From: Paenibacillus sp. FJAT-26967
GTDB lineage: Bacteria > Bacillota > Bacilli > Paenibacillales > NBRC-103111
Direction: 5' to 3'
DNA: 64,000 nucleotides
Assembly (NCBI RefSeq): GCF_001541095.1
Contig: NZ_LMXH01000002.1
Span: 882,671 to 946,670 of the forward strand
Positions 25,831-35,087 of this stretch are shown here, piece after piece. The notes beneath the pieces were generated by a model. That model had not been told where the DNA came from. It saw nothing but the letters and a program-made list of their open reading frames with translations, and made no database searches. The position numbers and the translations under genes are program-made. Within the stretch, counting starts at the first letter, position 1; each line of letters opens with the position of its first letter.

Positions 25831-28128
25831 ATGACTAAAGTTAAGAGCAGCAGCTTGGGCTACCCGAGAATCGGGGGCGGGCGTGAGTGGAAAAAGGCAC
25901 TTGAAGCATACTGGTCCGGCAAAATTAACGAAAGCGAACTTTACAGCCGTTTGGCGGAAGTCCGTCTCGCAAGCTTGAAGATTCAGCAGGAGAAAGGGAT
26001 CGATTTGATTCCGGTTAATGATTTCACTCTCTATGACCATATGCTGGACACTGCAGCTATGTTCGGATTAGTTCCGCAGCGATTCAGCAGCTACAAGGGC
26101 GGCGTGGTGCCGCTCGATATATATTACGCAATGGCAAGAGGTGCCGAGGGTGCGACAGCCTGTGAAATGACCAAATGGTTCAATACCAATTATCATTACA
26201 TTGTTCCTGAATTAAACGGAGCGGAGCCTGAGCTTGTCGAGAACAAACCGCTTCTGGCTTACCGTGAAGCCAAAAAACGGCTGGATATTGAAGGTAAACC
26301 GGTGCTGGTCGGTTTGTTCACTTTCCTGAAATTGTCCAAAGGCTACAAAGCAGAGGAAACGGATGCTTGGATCGACAAGCTCCTTCCCCTGTACGAACAA
26401 GTTCTGCTGCAATTGCAGCAGGAAGGAGTACAGTGGGTACAAATCGACGAGCCGATTCTCGTGACTACACTTTCAGAAGAAGATCTTACAAGGGTTGAGC
26501 GTATCTACAATCAGCTGGGAGCAGCCGTTCCCGGAATTAAGATTCTGCTTCAAACGTATTTCGAATCCGTGGACGCGTACAGCAGAATTGTACAACTTCC
26601 TGTCGCAGGAATTGGCCTCGATTTCGTGCACGGAGGCGAGCAAACGCTGAGGTCTCTGGAGAAGGAAGGATTCCCGCAAGATAAGGTGCTCGGAGTCGGT
26701 CTGATTGACGGCCGAGGCATATGGCGTGCGGATTTATCCGCTAAACTCGGCGTTCTGGAGCGGGTGTTTAAAGTTGTAGCGAAGGAGCAAGTCCTGATCC
26801 AGTCTTCCAGCAGCCTTCTTCATGTGCCTGTCTCCACCTCGTATGAAGAGAAGCTGGAGCCAGTCCTGAAGGATGCGCTTGCTTTTGCGGATGAGAAGCT
26901 GGACGAAATCATCTTGCTTGCTAAAGCCGCATCGGAAGGAGCGGACGCCATCCGCACTGAGCTCGAGCAGAACGGACAAGCCCTGGCAGCTCTGCAGACA
27001 TCGGCGGCGCGCAGTAATAAGACCGTGCAGGCAGCTGCGCTTCAGCTTAAACAGCAGCCGGCCGCCCGGCGAGAGAGCTTCGCTGAGCGCAGGACAGCGC
27101 AGCGTGAGCGCTGGCAGCTGCCGCTTCTGCCGACTACGACGATCGGGAGCTTCCCGCAATCGCCGGAGGTTAGGCAAGCCCGTGCCAAGTGGAGAAAGGC
27201 GGAGTGGAGCGACGCACAGTACCGCGATTTTGTCCGTCAAGAAATTAACCGGTGGATTCGCATTCAGGAGGAAATCGGTCTGGACGTCCTCGTACACGGC
27301 GAATTCGAGCGGACCGATATGGTTGAATTCTTCGGAGAGAAGCTGGACGGATTCGCTTTCACACAGAACGGATGGGTGCAGTCGTACGGTTCCCGTTGTG
27401 TGAAGCCTCCTGTCATTTACGGTGATGTGGCTTACACCAATGCGATGACGGTGGATGAAACCGTCTACGCCCAGTCTCTGACGGACCGTCCGGTCAAGGG
27501 GATGCTGACAGGTCCGGTGACGATCCTGAACTGGTCGTTTGTCCGGGATGATCTGTCACGGGAGCTGGTCACCTACCAGATCTCACTCGCGTTAAGCCAA
27601 GAGGTAAAGGCACTGGAGCAGGCCGGAATCGGTATGATTCAAGTGGACGAACCGGCACTGCGGGAAGGTCTGCCGCTCAAAAAGCGGGATCATGCGGAGT
27701 ACCTGAACTGGGCCGTTGATGCATTCCGCAGCTCTACCTCGGATGTGGAATCCACGACCCAAATTCACACGCACATGTGCTACTGCGAGTTTAACGATAT
27801 GGTCGGGTCGATCCGGGATCTGGATGCGGATGTTATATCCATCGAGACCTCCCGCAGCCATGGCGAACTCATTCACAGCTTCGAGGAACACACGTATGAC
27901 AAAGGAATCGGTCTAGGCGTCTACGATATTCACTCTCCAAGGGTTCCTTCTGCCCAAGAGATGGTCAGCATGATTCATCGCGCTCTGCGTGTCCTTGACC
28001 CGGAATTGTTCTGGATCAACCCCGACTGCGGCTTGAAGACACGAGGCAGCGAGGAAACGATCGCGGCCCTGCGCAATATGGTGCAAGCGGCCAGTGAGTC
28101 AAGAGAAAGTCTTACTGTGACGAACTAG
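25831..28128 (+). CDS. metE: Cobalamin-independent methionine synthase
   Basis: The 765-residue enzyme moves a methyl group from 5-methyltetrahydropteroyltri-L-glutamate to homocysteine. The N-terminal barrel begins SSLGYPRIGGGREWKKALE; the C-terminal barrel starts around TTTIGSFPQSPEVRQAR (near residue 435). Zinc ligands are seen as His648 and Cys650 (HTHMCYCEF) and Cys733 (PDCGLKTR). ATG at 25831 follows CAGGAGGT; an in-frame start at 25741 lies inside the terminator stem and is rejected. Controlled by the upstream B12 riboswitch, so it is used when cobalamin is scarce. Confidence 0.96.
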   Translation: MTKVKSSSLGYPRIGGGREWKKALEAYWSGKINESELYSRLAEVRLASLKIQQEKGIDLIPVNDFTLYDHMLDTAAMFGLVPQRFSSYKGGVVPLDIYYAMARGAEGATACEMTKWFNTNYHYIVPELNGAEPELVENKPLLAYREAKKRLDIEGKPVLVGLFTFLKLSKGYKAEETDAWIDKLLPLYEQVLLQLQQEGVQWVQIDEPILVTTLSEEDLTRVERIYNQLGAAVPGIKILLQTYFESVDAYSRIVQLPVAGIGLDFVHGGEQTLRSLEKEGFPQDKVLGVGLIDGRGIWRADLSAKLGVLERVFKVVAKEQVLIQSSSSLLHVPVSTSYEEKLEPVLKDALAFADEKLDEIILLAKAASEGADAIRTELEQNGQALAALQTSAARSNKTVQAAALQLKQQPAARRESFAERRTAQRERWQLPLLPTTTIGSFPQSPEVRQARAKWRKAEWSDAQYRDFVRQEINRWIRIQEEIGLDVLVHGEFERTDMVEFFGEKLDGFAFTQNGWVQSYGSRCVKPPVIYGDVAYTNAMTVDETVYAQSLTDRPVKGMLTGPVTILNWSFVRDDLSRELVTYQISLALSQEVKALEQAGIGMIQVDEPALREGLPLKKRDHAEYLNWAVDAFRSSTSDVESTTQIHTHMCYCEFNDMVGSIRDLDADVISIETSRSHGELIHSFEEHTYDKGIGLGVYDIHSPRVPSAQEMVSMIHRALRVLDPELFWINPDCGLKTRGSEETIAALRNMVQAASESRESLTVTN

Positions 28129-28231
28129 TCGGCTGTACGGATTTACGGATAGATTTTCGTGTAAAACAGGGCACCTGAACAGGGAACCTTATATAAGAAC
28201 GAATAGGTCAGTGTATTCCGCTTAGCAAAAA

Positions 28232-28279
28232 ACACACAAAAAAGGGCTTGGATTCAGGCCCTTTTTTGTGTGTCTCTTT
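28232..28279 (+). terminator. Terminator after metE
   Basis: Sixteen-base arms ACACACAAAAAAGGGC and GCCCTTTTTTGTGTGT. Beyond it, 28280-28555 shows no supportable gene. Confidence 0.9.
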
Positions 28280-28555
28280 TTACTCCAGGGGAGTGCCGTC
28301 TTTCCCCGGAACGATCCCTGCCTCTGAAATCAATCAATCATTCTGTATCAAACCGACTTCTTTACAAAGCTCGATCAATTGAAGCACTCCTTAGAACTGC
28401 GGGCGGTTGCATCCCTGAATGCTGAGGAGTGCATTTTTAGTGATTCGTTGGCTGTTTCTATAATCTGATGCTTTCGGTCCGTGAATCCTGCACGGGCGAA
28501 TTTCTTGCTGCACTCGTTTAGGGTAGTACATGTGAGACTCGGTTCATAAGCAAAT

Positions 28556-28603
28556 AAATCCCAATCTGCTGCTGTGCTGGCCACAGCAGCGGATTGGGAT
28601 TTT
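28556..28603 (-). terminator. Terminator after glycosyltransferase (bidirectional)
   Basis: AAATCCCAATC and GATTGGGATTT outer arms plus GCTGTG/CACAGC inner arms, 55 bases downstream of the minus-strand glycosyltransferase. Confidence 0.85.
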
Positions 28604-28657
28604 GCCGGTCCGGCAAGCGATAGGAAGGCTGTTGGAACCGACAGCAAGGAGAGAAGG

Positions 28658-29803
28658 TCACGTCTTGGAGCGAAGTACGCTCTCGATGACTTGCTTCATA
28701 CGTCTCCCGGAACGGTTCCATGACCAACGAAGCATGTCTTTACGGCCCTGCATGCCTTTTTGGCGGCAAAGCCCGGGGTTCTCATAGGCAAGACGCATTT
28801 GCTTTCTGAGGCTCGCCAGGTCAGCTTCAGCCCACCGTTGTCCCTGCTGTGCGAATAAGAATTCGAATTTTTTCGAAATGGAGTGTTTCATGCTGGCAGC
28901 CGTCGGACGCAGGTTGTAATCAACGAGGAAAGAGTTGCCGTTGTCGACAAAATCCATGTGTCCGCCCCAACCCGTAGCAATAACGGGAGTCCCGCTTGCC
29001 AGGGATTCAAGAAAAGGAAGCCCTACACCCTCGCCGCGGGTAGGAAGGACGAAAGCATTCCCTCTGGTATAGATGCCTTTAATTTTACGGCGATCGGCTC
29101 GGCCATTCATGATATATAGGGACGCCGTTTTCTTTGTAATCCCGAGCTCTTTCTTATATGCGCGGATCTGACCTTGTATGTTCGATCCGCTTCCGCTTGT
29201 CTTGATTAGTAAAGCCGCACGATCAGCTGAGGAGAATTCTTCCCAGAAAGCCCTTAATAAGGCTTCCGGATTCTTCCGGTGCTGAAAAGTAAAAACGGAT
29301 ACGAACACAAATGTCTGCGGAAGAAGCGGGAGTGATAATTTAGGATTTGCAGGTGTAAATTTGTTTGTATGCACGCCATGAGGGACGATGAATACAGGAA
29401 CCTTGACTCCGCTGTCCCGCAGAGCTTTCTGGTTCTGGTAAGAAGGAACGCATACGGCATCAAACCGGTTAATATTCGGGAACCAGCTGCGTGGGATTTT
29501 AGTCGTTTCCCAAACCGTATTAAGCAGGAGTACATCGCTGTTTTGACGAGCTTGATGGATATTTAACGTATTAGGGTGACCGTGATGTATCAACACGCGT
29601 TTTTTGCCCGGGGCATAGCCTTTGTGAATTAATTGCTCCAACTGATCCGTCCTCTTACGGAATTGGCCGCTTCCGTGTTTCCTGGACTTGATTTTGACAT
29701 CGACTCCTTGGCGGTGAAGAGCAAGGGCATACTCTCTGCTTGCAGTGTTAATTCCGCTGGAATTCCTGACAGCTCCATTCCAGATCACCTGATAACTCCT
29801 CAC
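28658..29803 (-). CDS. Group 1 (GT4-type) glycosyltransferase
   Basis: A 381-residue GT-B enzyme. The N-terminal half has VIWNGAVRNSSGINTASREY, and the C-terminal donor-binding half holds FVFVSVFTFQHRKNPEALLRAF (in segments) and the E-x7-E motif region PTRGEGVGLPFLESLASGTPVIATGWGG. GTG start with AAAGGAGGG. It is a lone gene; acceptor and sugar donor are unknown. Cytoplasmic, probably surface glycan or spore-coat glycosylation. Confidence 0.85.
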   Translation of the reverse strand: MRSYQVIWNGAVRNSSGINTASREYALALHRQGVDVKIKSRKHGSGQFRKRTDQLEQLIHKGYAPGKKRVLIHHGHPNTLNIHQARQNSDVLLLNTVWETTKIPRSWFPNINRFDAVCVPSYQNQKALRDSGVKVPVFIVPHGVHTNKFTPANPKLSLPLLPQTFVFVSVFTFQHRKNPEALLRAFWEEFSSADRAALLIKTSGSGSNIQGQIRAYKKELGITKKTASLYIMNGRADRRKIKGIYTRGNAFVLPTRGEGVGLPFLESLASGTPVIATGWGGHMDFVDNGNSFLVDYNLRPTAASMKHSISKKFEFLFAQQGQRWAEADLASLRKQMRLAYENPGLCRQKGMQGRKDMLRWSWNRSGRRMKQVIESVLRSKT

Positions 29804-30148
29804 AATAACCCTCCTTTACTTACTCTATGCACACATAAGCCGGGAGAGATGGGTCGTAGTCGTTAAGCTTATGCAGCAGGATGCGTCATTCCGAACTCAT
29901 TGTTCTATCACATCAAATGAAGCGTATGTAGGCTCCATTGCTCTGGCTTAGCCCTATACTATGCACTTGATATGCCGATGGAAGCGGCGGATGGAATCTC
30001 TTATCAGAAGGGGCTGTACGTACGACGCGGGGATAGAAGAAGGGAAGATGCGGCGGAGAAATCTCTAAGAAGGTGCGGCCTAAATGAGATGTAAGGAAAC
30101 CATGGGAAGCAAGGCTGATAAAACAGCTGAACGAGTCGATCCGGACAG
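29804..30148. other. Intergenic region without a supported gene
   Basis: Between two minus-strand genes. Short ORFs lack ribosome sites; no convincing promoter, repeat or RNA seen. Confidence 0.5.
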
Positions 30149-30182
30149 AAAAAAGCCCGCTGATGTAAACATCAACGGACTC
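30149..30182 (-). terminator. Terminator after ferredoxin
   Basis: On the minus strand, AGTCCGTTGATG pairs with CATCAGCGGGCT, followed by six T. Confidence 0.85.
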
Positions 30183-30193
30183 TGTGGAACGTC

Positions 30194-30433
30194 TTAGCGG
30201 TTCTTATAGAATTCCTCAGCTTTAACAATAAAGCCCTTTTCTTCTTCAGGAAGCTCTTCATCCCAGAATACAGCGCCTACCGGGCAAGCAGCCTCACAGG
30301 CTCCACATTCGATGCAAGTATCGGCATCGATGTAATATTGGTCTGGACCTTCGGCGATACAATCCACCGGGCATACGTCAACACAATCAGCCGCTTTCTC
30401 ATCAATACAAGCCGAAGCAATTACGTAAGTCAT
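30194..30433 (-). CDS. Bacterial-type ferredoxin (7Fe/8Fe)
   Basis: 79 residues with two cysteine clusters: Cys9, Cys17, Cys21, Cys25 and Cys40, Cys43, Cys46, Cys50. The wide spacing of the first cluster (C-x7-C-x3-C-x3-C) is typical of Bacillus 7Fe/8Fe ferredoxins. Small electron carrier in the cytoplasm. ATG follows GGAAAGGTGA. It lies 56 bases downstream of the Mrp/SalA gene on the same strand and ends at a strong terminator. Confidence 0.92.
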   Translation of the reverse strand: MTYVIASACIDEKAADCVDVCPVDCIAEGPDQYYIDADTCIECGACEAACPVGAVFWDEELPEEEKGFIVKAEEFYKNR

Positions 30434-30489
30434 TTGAAATCACCTTTCCTTTGCGGGTTGTCGTTTCTAATTTTATTGTACTAAGAATT

Positions 30490-31587
30490 CTATAGACAAG
30501 CCAACTGTTTAAGAACCTTCTCAGCTAACTCGTCAAAAATTTTGCGCTGCTCGGTATGCTCCGGATAAACCGAGGAAGCCGTTTCCGCTTCGTCCGGCTG
30601 GGCTGCGCCCAAGGAACGAAGCGGGATTTGGGCCAACAGTTCAGTCTCCATCTGTTTAGCAAGTGCGGCGCCGCCGCCCCGGCCGAACAAATCGTGCCGG
30701 ATTCCGGCCGGGTCCGTGAAATAAGACATGTTCTCAACGACACCCAGGATCGGGTGGTTCGTCTGCCGGGCCATTTCACCGGCACGGGAAGCGACATGCT
30801 GGGCGGTGGGATGGGGAGTGGTCACCAGAATTTCGGCGCAATGCGGAATTCTCTGGTGCACATCCAGCGCGATATCACCTGTACCCGGGGGCAGGTCGAT
30901 CACGATGATATCCAGCGGTCCCCATTCTACTTCGTTCAGGAAGGTCGTGAACATCTTCGCCAGCATAGGCCCGCGCCATACAACAGGCTTATTGCCGGCT
31001 ACGAAGAACCCGGTCGAGATCACCTGGAGTCCTTCACGCTCAATCGGCATAATCCGATTGTTCTGCTTCTGCGGCCGTTCCTCGATGTTCATCATGGATG
31101 GGATACTGTGCCCGTAAATATCCGCATCAATGACACCGACACGCTGGCCGGATCGCGCAAGCGCAGCAGCGAGGTTAACCGTCACCGTGGATTTGCCGAC
31201 GCCTCCTTTGCCGCTGGCTACGGCAATAAACCGGATGCCGGATTCTTCAGAGACGATGGAAGCGTAAGCAGGCATCGCGGGTGCTTTATGTACAGGAGGC
31301 TGTGCGGGTTTGTTCAGCCTGGAATTGACGATTTCTTGTCGTTCCCGGGGAGATACCTCTTTGAACCGTACATGTACATCGGTTATTCCTTTCGGGCTTA
31401 GTGCTCGTACAATCTGATCCTTGTACCACTCCTGTTTATCAGACATATCCGTACTAAGAGTGACTGTAAGTGCGGCATAATCCCCGCGAATCATAATGTC
31501 ACGGATAAGTCCCAAATCAGTAAGAGGCAGTTGATGCTCTTCATCTGTCAGATGAACAATAGCAGAGATAATATCTTCTTTATTCAT
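30490..31587 (-). CDS. salA: Mrp/NBP35-type P-loop ATPase (SalA-like)
   Basis: 365 residues. An N-terminal MIP18/DUF59 domain (about 1-90) is joined to a ParA-type P-loop domain with the deviant Walker A GKGGVGKST at residues 126-134. The usual C-terminal CPxC motif of Fe-S carriers is absent: the equivalent position after ENMSYF reads TDPAGIRHDLFG. This fits SalA, the Bacillus Mrp paralogue that acts in regulation, better than a cluster carrier. The ATG follows AGAAGGTGA. The symbol is by similarity and tentative. Confidence 0.82.
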   Translation of the reverse strand: MNKEDIISAIVHLTDEEHQLPLTDLGLIRDIMIRGDYAALTVTLSTDMSDKQEWYKDQIVRALSPKGITDVHVRFKEVSPRERQEIVNSRLNKPAQPPVHKAPAMPAYASIVSEESGIRFIAVASGKGGVGKSTVTVNLAAALARSGQRVGVIDADIYGHSIPSMMNIEERPQKQNNRIMPIEREGLQVISTGFFVAGNKPVVWRGPMLAKMFTTFLNEVEWGPLDIIVIDLPPGTGDIALDVHQRIPHCAEILVTTPHPTAQHVASRAGEMARQTNHPILGVVENMSYFTDPAGIRHDLFGRGGGAALAKQMETELLAQIPLRSLGAAQPDEAETASSVYPEHTEQRKIFDELAEKVLKQLACL

Positions 31588-32075
31588 GTTTTATCACCTT
31601 CTGTCAGCTCTGTCCTTGACCGCCCCTCCCGATCAGTCTTATACCGATGTTCCTGCAGTCACCAGATGCAAGTCGGCCATCCCGATAGTTATTTAACAGG
31701 TCAGATAACGGATCGGAATAATCGGGATGTGCATTCGGACCTTCATTGACTGAAGGCCTTATAACTTTGAGTTTACCACGCTTGCCGGCGCTGTGCTAGG
31801 TCCCGCCGCTGTCAAAAAAAGAAAGCAGGAAGGAGCCGGGCAAACGAATACGGGCGTTTCTTATGTAAGTTAGCAAGTTATTTTGTGCAAGAAAATCAGG
31901 CAGGAACCATCGGCAGAAGATCTATAGCCGGAATCGGATCGACAAGTGCGGAAGCTGATAGGTTAGACCAACCTCCTCGACTAACAAAGTAGCATAATAG
32001 GGTAATTGTAGAACACTAAAGATTACCTAGTCAACAACCACATAGAGCCGATGATTAATAATTTCTGGTGAGCAC
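31588..32075. other. Intergenic region between divergent genes
   Basis: About 490 bases between the minus-strand Mrp/SalA gene and the plus-strand globin operon. It contains a CCTTCA/TGAAGG hairpin (near 31741-31757) without a T run. No supportable gene. Confidence 0.5.
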
Positions 32076-32104
32076 TTGACATCTGGGTTAAGGGTTATAA
32101 TAAT
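32076..32104 (+). promoter_or_regulatory. Promoter of the globin operon
   Basis: Perfect -35 TTGACA (32076-32081), 17-base spacer, AATAAT inside a TATAATAATTAATAT run. Confidence 0.55.
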
Positions 32105-32177
32105 TAATATACGAATATGTATAAAAACTCCCGGAAAGCACCTAAATCCGGTTTCTATTGAATGGAGGTCACAGGCG

Positions 32178-32555
32178 ATGGATCTGTTTGCTCAAATGGG
32201 AGGAGAACGGACAATTCAACGTATTGTTGAAGCTTTTTATCCGAAAGTACTCGAAGATCCGCTGCTTGCTCCCTTATTTCCCGAAGATATTTATCCCGTA
32301 ATGGAAAAGCAGAACCTATTCTTGACGCAGTTCTTCGGAGGCCCCCCTCTGTATACGTCTGAATTCGGACATCCGAGAATGAGGGCACGTCATATGCCTT
32401 TTCCTATCACGCCCAGGCACGCGGATGCATGGCTGGATTGTATGAGAAGGGCACTGGAGGAAGTAGTTCCGGATGAGGACCTGCGTCAGGCTCTATTAGA
32501 ACGGCTGTCCGTCTCTGCGCATTTCTTTGTGAATACGGATGAACAGGCTACCTGA
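32178..32555 (+). CDS. Truncated haemoglobin, group II (TrHbO-like)
   Basis: 125 residues, a 2-on-2 globin. Typical segments are MGGERTIQRIVEAFY, LFPEDIYPVMEKQ, FLTQFFGGPP, and MRARHMPFPIT, the last with the proximal His; the Trp G8 follows in DAWLDCM. Group II globins (B. subtilis YjbI) bind O2 or NO. ATG at 32178 follows ATGGAGGT. First gene of a three-gene unit with a flavin reductase and a 2Fe-2S ferredoxin, suggesting reductive support of the haem. Confidence 0.9.
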   Translation: MDLFAQMGGERTIQRIVEAFYPKVLEDPLLAPLFPEDIYPVMEKQNLFLTQFFGGPPLYTSEFGHPRMRARHMPFPITPRHADAWLDCMRRALEEVVPDEDLRQALLERLSVSAHFFVNTDEQAT

Positions 32556-32651
32556 CTACAAGCTTTTCTTTTTTTGAAAGAAAGGTCCGTAGCATAAATG
32601 CAGCAGGGATTGTAAAATAGGACTTAAATACAAATGAAGGAGCAATTTCAG

Positions 32652-33194
32652 ATGAAGTTAGTTGGTATTTCAGGTACTATTATCGGTGCCAAAACCGAGA
32701 TTGTAGTAAGCAGCGTGCTGGAGCAGGTTAAGAAACACTATCCCGAAATCGAAACGGAACTTCTGGATCTTAAGAATTTCGATGTCCAGTTCTGTGACGG
32801 ACGTGATCCTTCTCAATATACGGGCGATACGAGAGCGGCTATGGATATGATCGAATCCGGTGATTTTTTCTTGATCGGAACTCCGATTTACCAAGCTTCC
32901 ATGTCAGGCGTGCTCAAAAATTTATTCGACTTGATTCCTGTTACAGCGCTGCAGCAGAAAGTAGTTGGTTTTGTAGCAACGGGCGGAACCTACCAGCATT
33001 ACCTGGTGATCGAGAATCAGTTGAAGCCGATTGCAGGATTTTTCAGATCTTTTGTGGCGCCTAGCTACGTCTATGCTCATGACGATCATTTTAATGAATT
33101 TAAAGAATTGACCGATCCGGACGTACTCGCAAGAATCGAGAAATTAGCTCATGAGCTCGTTTTTATGCAGCAGAGATTGAAGTCCGTGGAATAG
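32652..33194 (+). CDS. NADPH-dependent FMN reductase
   Basis: A 180-residue flavodoxin-fold protein: GISGTIIGAKTEI (phosphate loop), LIGTPIYQASMSGVLKNLFDLIP (in two parts) and VGFVATGGTYQHYL are the FMN-binding loops of the NADPH_dep_FMN_red family. ATG 32652 follows AAGGAGC; the ATG at 32634 precedes that site. It lies 97 bases after the globin gene and 12 bases before the ferredoxin. Likely reduces flavin for its partners. Confidence 0.88.
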   Translation: MKLVGISGTIIGAKTEIVVSSVLEQVKKHYPEIETELLDLKNFDVQFCDGRDPSQYTGDTRAAMDMIESGDFFLIGTPIYQASMSGVLKNLFDLIPVTALQQKVVGFVATGGTYQHYLVIENQLKPIAGFFRSFVAPSYVYAHDDHFNEFKELTDPDVLARIEKLAHELVFMQQRLKSVE

Positions 33195-33206
33195 AGAGTG
33201 AGTGCT

Positions 33207-33500
33207 ATGATAGAGTTAAAAGGCCGCAGCATTGTTAAAGAGGTTGAGCCTGTCATCGGCTCTACTATCCTGGAGCTAGCGAGAGAGCATAAAGTCGACT
33301 GGGGTTTTAATTGTACGCGGGGAACTTGCGCACGATGCCGCTGTCACGTTAGCGAGGGCATGGAGCATTTAACGGAACCGGCGGAGATCGAACTCGTCCG
33401 GCTTGAGCCCGAAGAGATTGAAGAAGGCTTCCGGCTTTCTTGCCAAGCCAAAGTTCTGAGCGCAGGAATGGTTAAAGTGAGGCACCGTCCGTATTTTTAA
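33207..33500 (+). CDS. [2Fe-2S] plant-type ferredoxin
   Basis: 97 residues. The cluster ligands are Cys36, Cys41, Cys44 (CTRGTCARC, C-x4-C-x2-C) and Cys79 (LSCQAK). ATG at 33207 (an in-frame GTG at 33198 is the alternative). Last gene of the globin-reductase-ferredoxin unit. It probably passes electrons from the reductase to the globin or another acceptor; this coupling is inferred from gene order. Confidence 0.88.
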   Translation: MIELKGRSIVKEVEPVIGSTILELAREHKVDWGFNCTRGTCARCRCHVSEGMEHLTEPAEIELVRLEPEEIEEGFRLSCQAKVLSAGMVKVRHRPYF

Positions 33501-33559
33501 AGCGAATGTACGAATTATACTTAAATTTCTTAATGGTTGCGTTCAAATTCAAGATACCC

Positions 33560-33591
33560 AGGTATTTCAACTTTGTTGAGATACCTTTTTT
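33560..33591 (+). terminator. Terminator after the globin operon
   Basis: AGGTATTTCAAC and GTTGAGATACCT (one G-U pair) around TTT, then T run. Confidence 0.88.
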
Positions 33592-33692
33592 GGTTCTGTT
33601 CAGAGGATGCGGACTGCTGCCGATAGTTTCCAAAACAAAAAAGGATACGGACAAATCATCCCGCATCCCTTTAGAACCGTACGAACGGAACA

Positions 33693-35087
33693 TTACAACT
33701 CCTGAAGCCGGATTCGGAAGGTCGTTCCCTGGCCCAATATACTGTCGATCTCAATTGTACCGTGGTGCAGATTGATGATTTTATGCGCAATAGACAAACC
33801 GAGACCACTGCCGGAACCCGGACGCTGGCGGGCTTTATCCGCTTTATAGAACCTGTCGAAAACATAGGGGAGATCCTCCTCGGCGATTCCTGCTCCGGTA
33901 TCACGGATCGTTACCGTGCAGCTAGCCGCCGTGTCTGAGGATATATCTTTTTGAATACAGACAGAAAGTGTCCCCCCCAGTTGTGAGAATTTGATGCTGT
34001 TGGTGATCAAGTTAAACCAGACCTGATGGAGAAGCTGCGGATCTGCCGTAATGACGACCTCGGGGAGATCAAGATCCAGCACGATCTGTTTCTCCGCCCA
34101 CTGCCACTCTGTTGTGATCAGAATTTGGCGGATTTGTTCATCCAGCCGGAAGGATTGGGGCTTAACCAGATTGGTTTGTTTGTCCAGAGCGGCAAGTGTC
34201 AGCAGCTGTTTGCTGAGTGACGAAAGCCGCTTGCTTTCTTCCTCGATAATGTGGAGATAGCGCGTCTTCTCCTCCGGATCCGCTGTTCCCGTCAGAATCG
34301 CATTCGCAAATCCCTGGATCGATGTAAGGGGAGACTGGATCTCATGGGACACATTCGCTACGAATTCAAGACGCATGTCGTCGAGTTTCTTCAAAGATTG
34401 GGCCATTTGTGCAAAATGGCGGGCAAGATTGCCAATTTCATCTTTTCTTGAGACGTCCATGACCATGTCATAATTCCCGCCGACGATCTCATTGGTAGCT
34501 TGAGTCAGTTTTTTGACAGGCTTAACAATGTAGCGAGTGAAGATAGCAATAAACAGAGTGCTGAAAATAAACGTTAATACAAACAGAAGAGCGACGATCA
34601 CCCGTACTTCTCCAATTTGCTGCTCTAAATTAGGACGTACGAACAGAGCATACGTCGTATCGCCGGCCTGGATTGGAATACCTATACTGTTGCGCAGGCT
34701 GTTCTCGAAGAAGCCTGTGATCATAAGAAAATGCTCTTCTTCCTTTATGCCGTTGTAGGTTTCACCGCTTAGAACTCGCTCGATTGCTTCAGTCGCAAGT
34801 TTAGTGTGCTTGAACGGTTCCCCGTAATAGGTTCCCGACAACTTCTCATCTACCGTATACAATTGGAAGCCCAGGTTTGCAATCCGGGTCAAGTAATTGG
34901 CAAGCTCAAGCTGTGGAGTCTGCTCGTACAACTGCTTAATCTCTTTGGAAATGTTCAGGATTTTCCGTTCATTATAGTCTTTAAGCTGGTACATATAGAA
35001 AGCGTTAACGGCTGCCAGCGCAAGGATACTGCTGAGCATGGCAATGAAGATATAGGTAATCACGATCCGGATATATAACGTTTTCAT
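33693..35087 (-). CDS. hssS: HssS-like membrane histidine kinase
   Basis: 464 residues: two membrane helices (about 7-30 and 163-184), an external sensor loop between them, HAMP (about 185-237), HisKA with His248 in VANVSHEIQSPLTS, and HATPase_c (NSIKF, DTGAGIAEED, GSGLGLSIA). The sensor loop has TYYGEPF, YNGIKE and MITGFFENS phrases, which match the haem sensor HssS of S. aureus as I recall it. Overlaps the regulator gene by 4 bases (ATGA). Symbol by similarity; no hrtAB exporter is adjacent. Confidence 0.8.
   Translation of the reverse strand: MKTLYIRIVITYIFIAMLSSILALAAVNAFYMYQLKDYNERKILNISKEIKQLYEQTPQLELANYLTRIANLGFQLYTVDEKLSGTYYGEPFKHTKLATEAIERVLSGETYNGIKEEEHFLMITGFFENSLRNSIGIPIQAGDTTYALFVRPNLEQQIGEVRVIVALLFVLTFIFSTLFIAIFTRYIVKPVKKLTQATNEIVGGNYDMVMDVSRKDEIGNLARHFAQMAQSLKKLDDMRLEFVANVSHEIQSPLTSIQGFANAILTGTADPEEKTRYLHIIEEESKRLSSLSKQLLTLAALDKQTNLVKPQSFRLDEQIRQILITTEWQWAEKQIVLDLDLPEVVITADPQLLHQVWFNLITNSIKFSQLGGTLSVCIQKDISSDTAASCTVTIRDTGAGIAEEDLPYVFDRFYKADKARQRPGSGSGLGLSIAHKIINLHHGTIEIDSILGQGTTFRIRLQEL

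Noticed and set aside
28375-28647. 90-residue minus-strand ORF
   Set aside because: It spans the terminator of the glycosyltransferase; chance frame.
29804-30193. Short ORFs near 30084
   Set aside because: Includes terminator sequence; no ribosome site.
33506-33775. 89-residue plus-strand ORF
   Set aside because: It contains the terminator of the globin operon and is antisense to the hssS-like gene.
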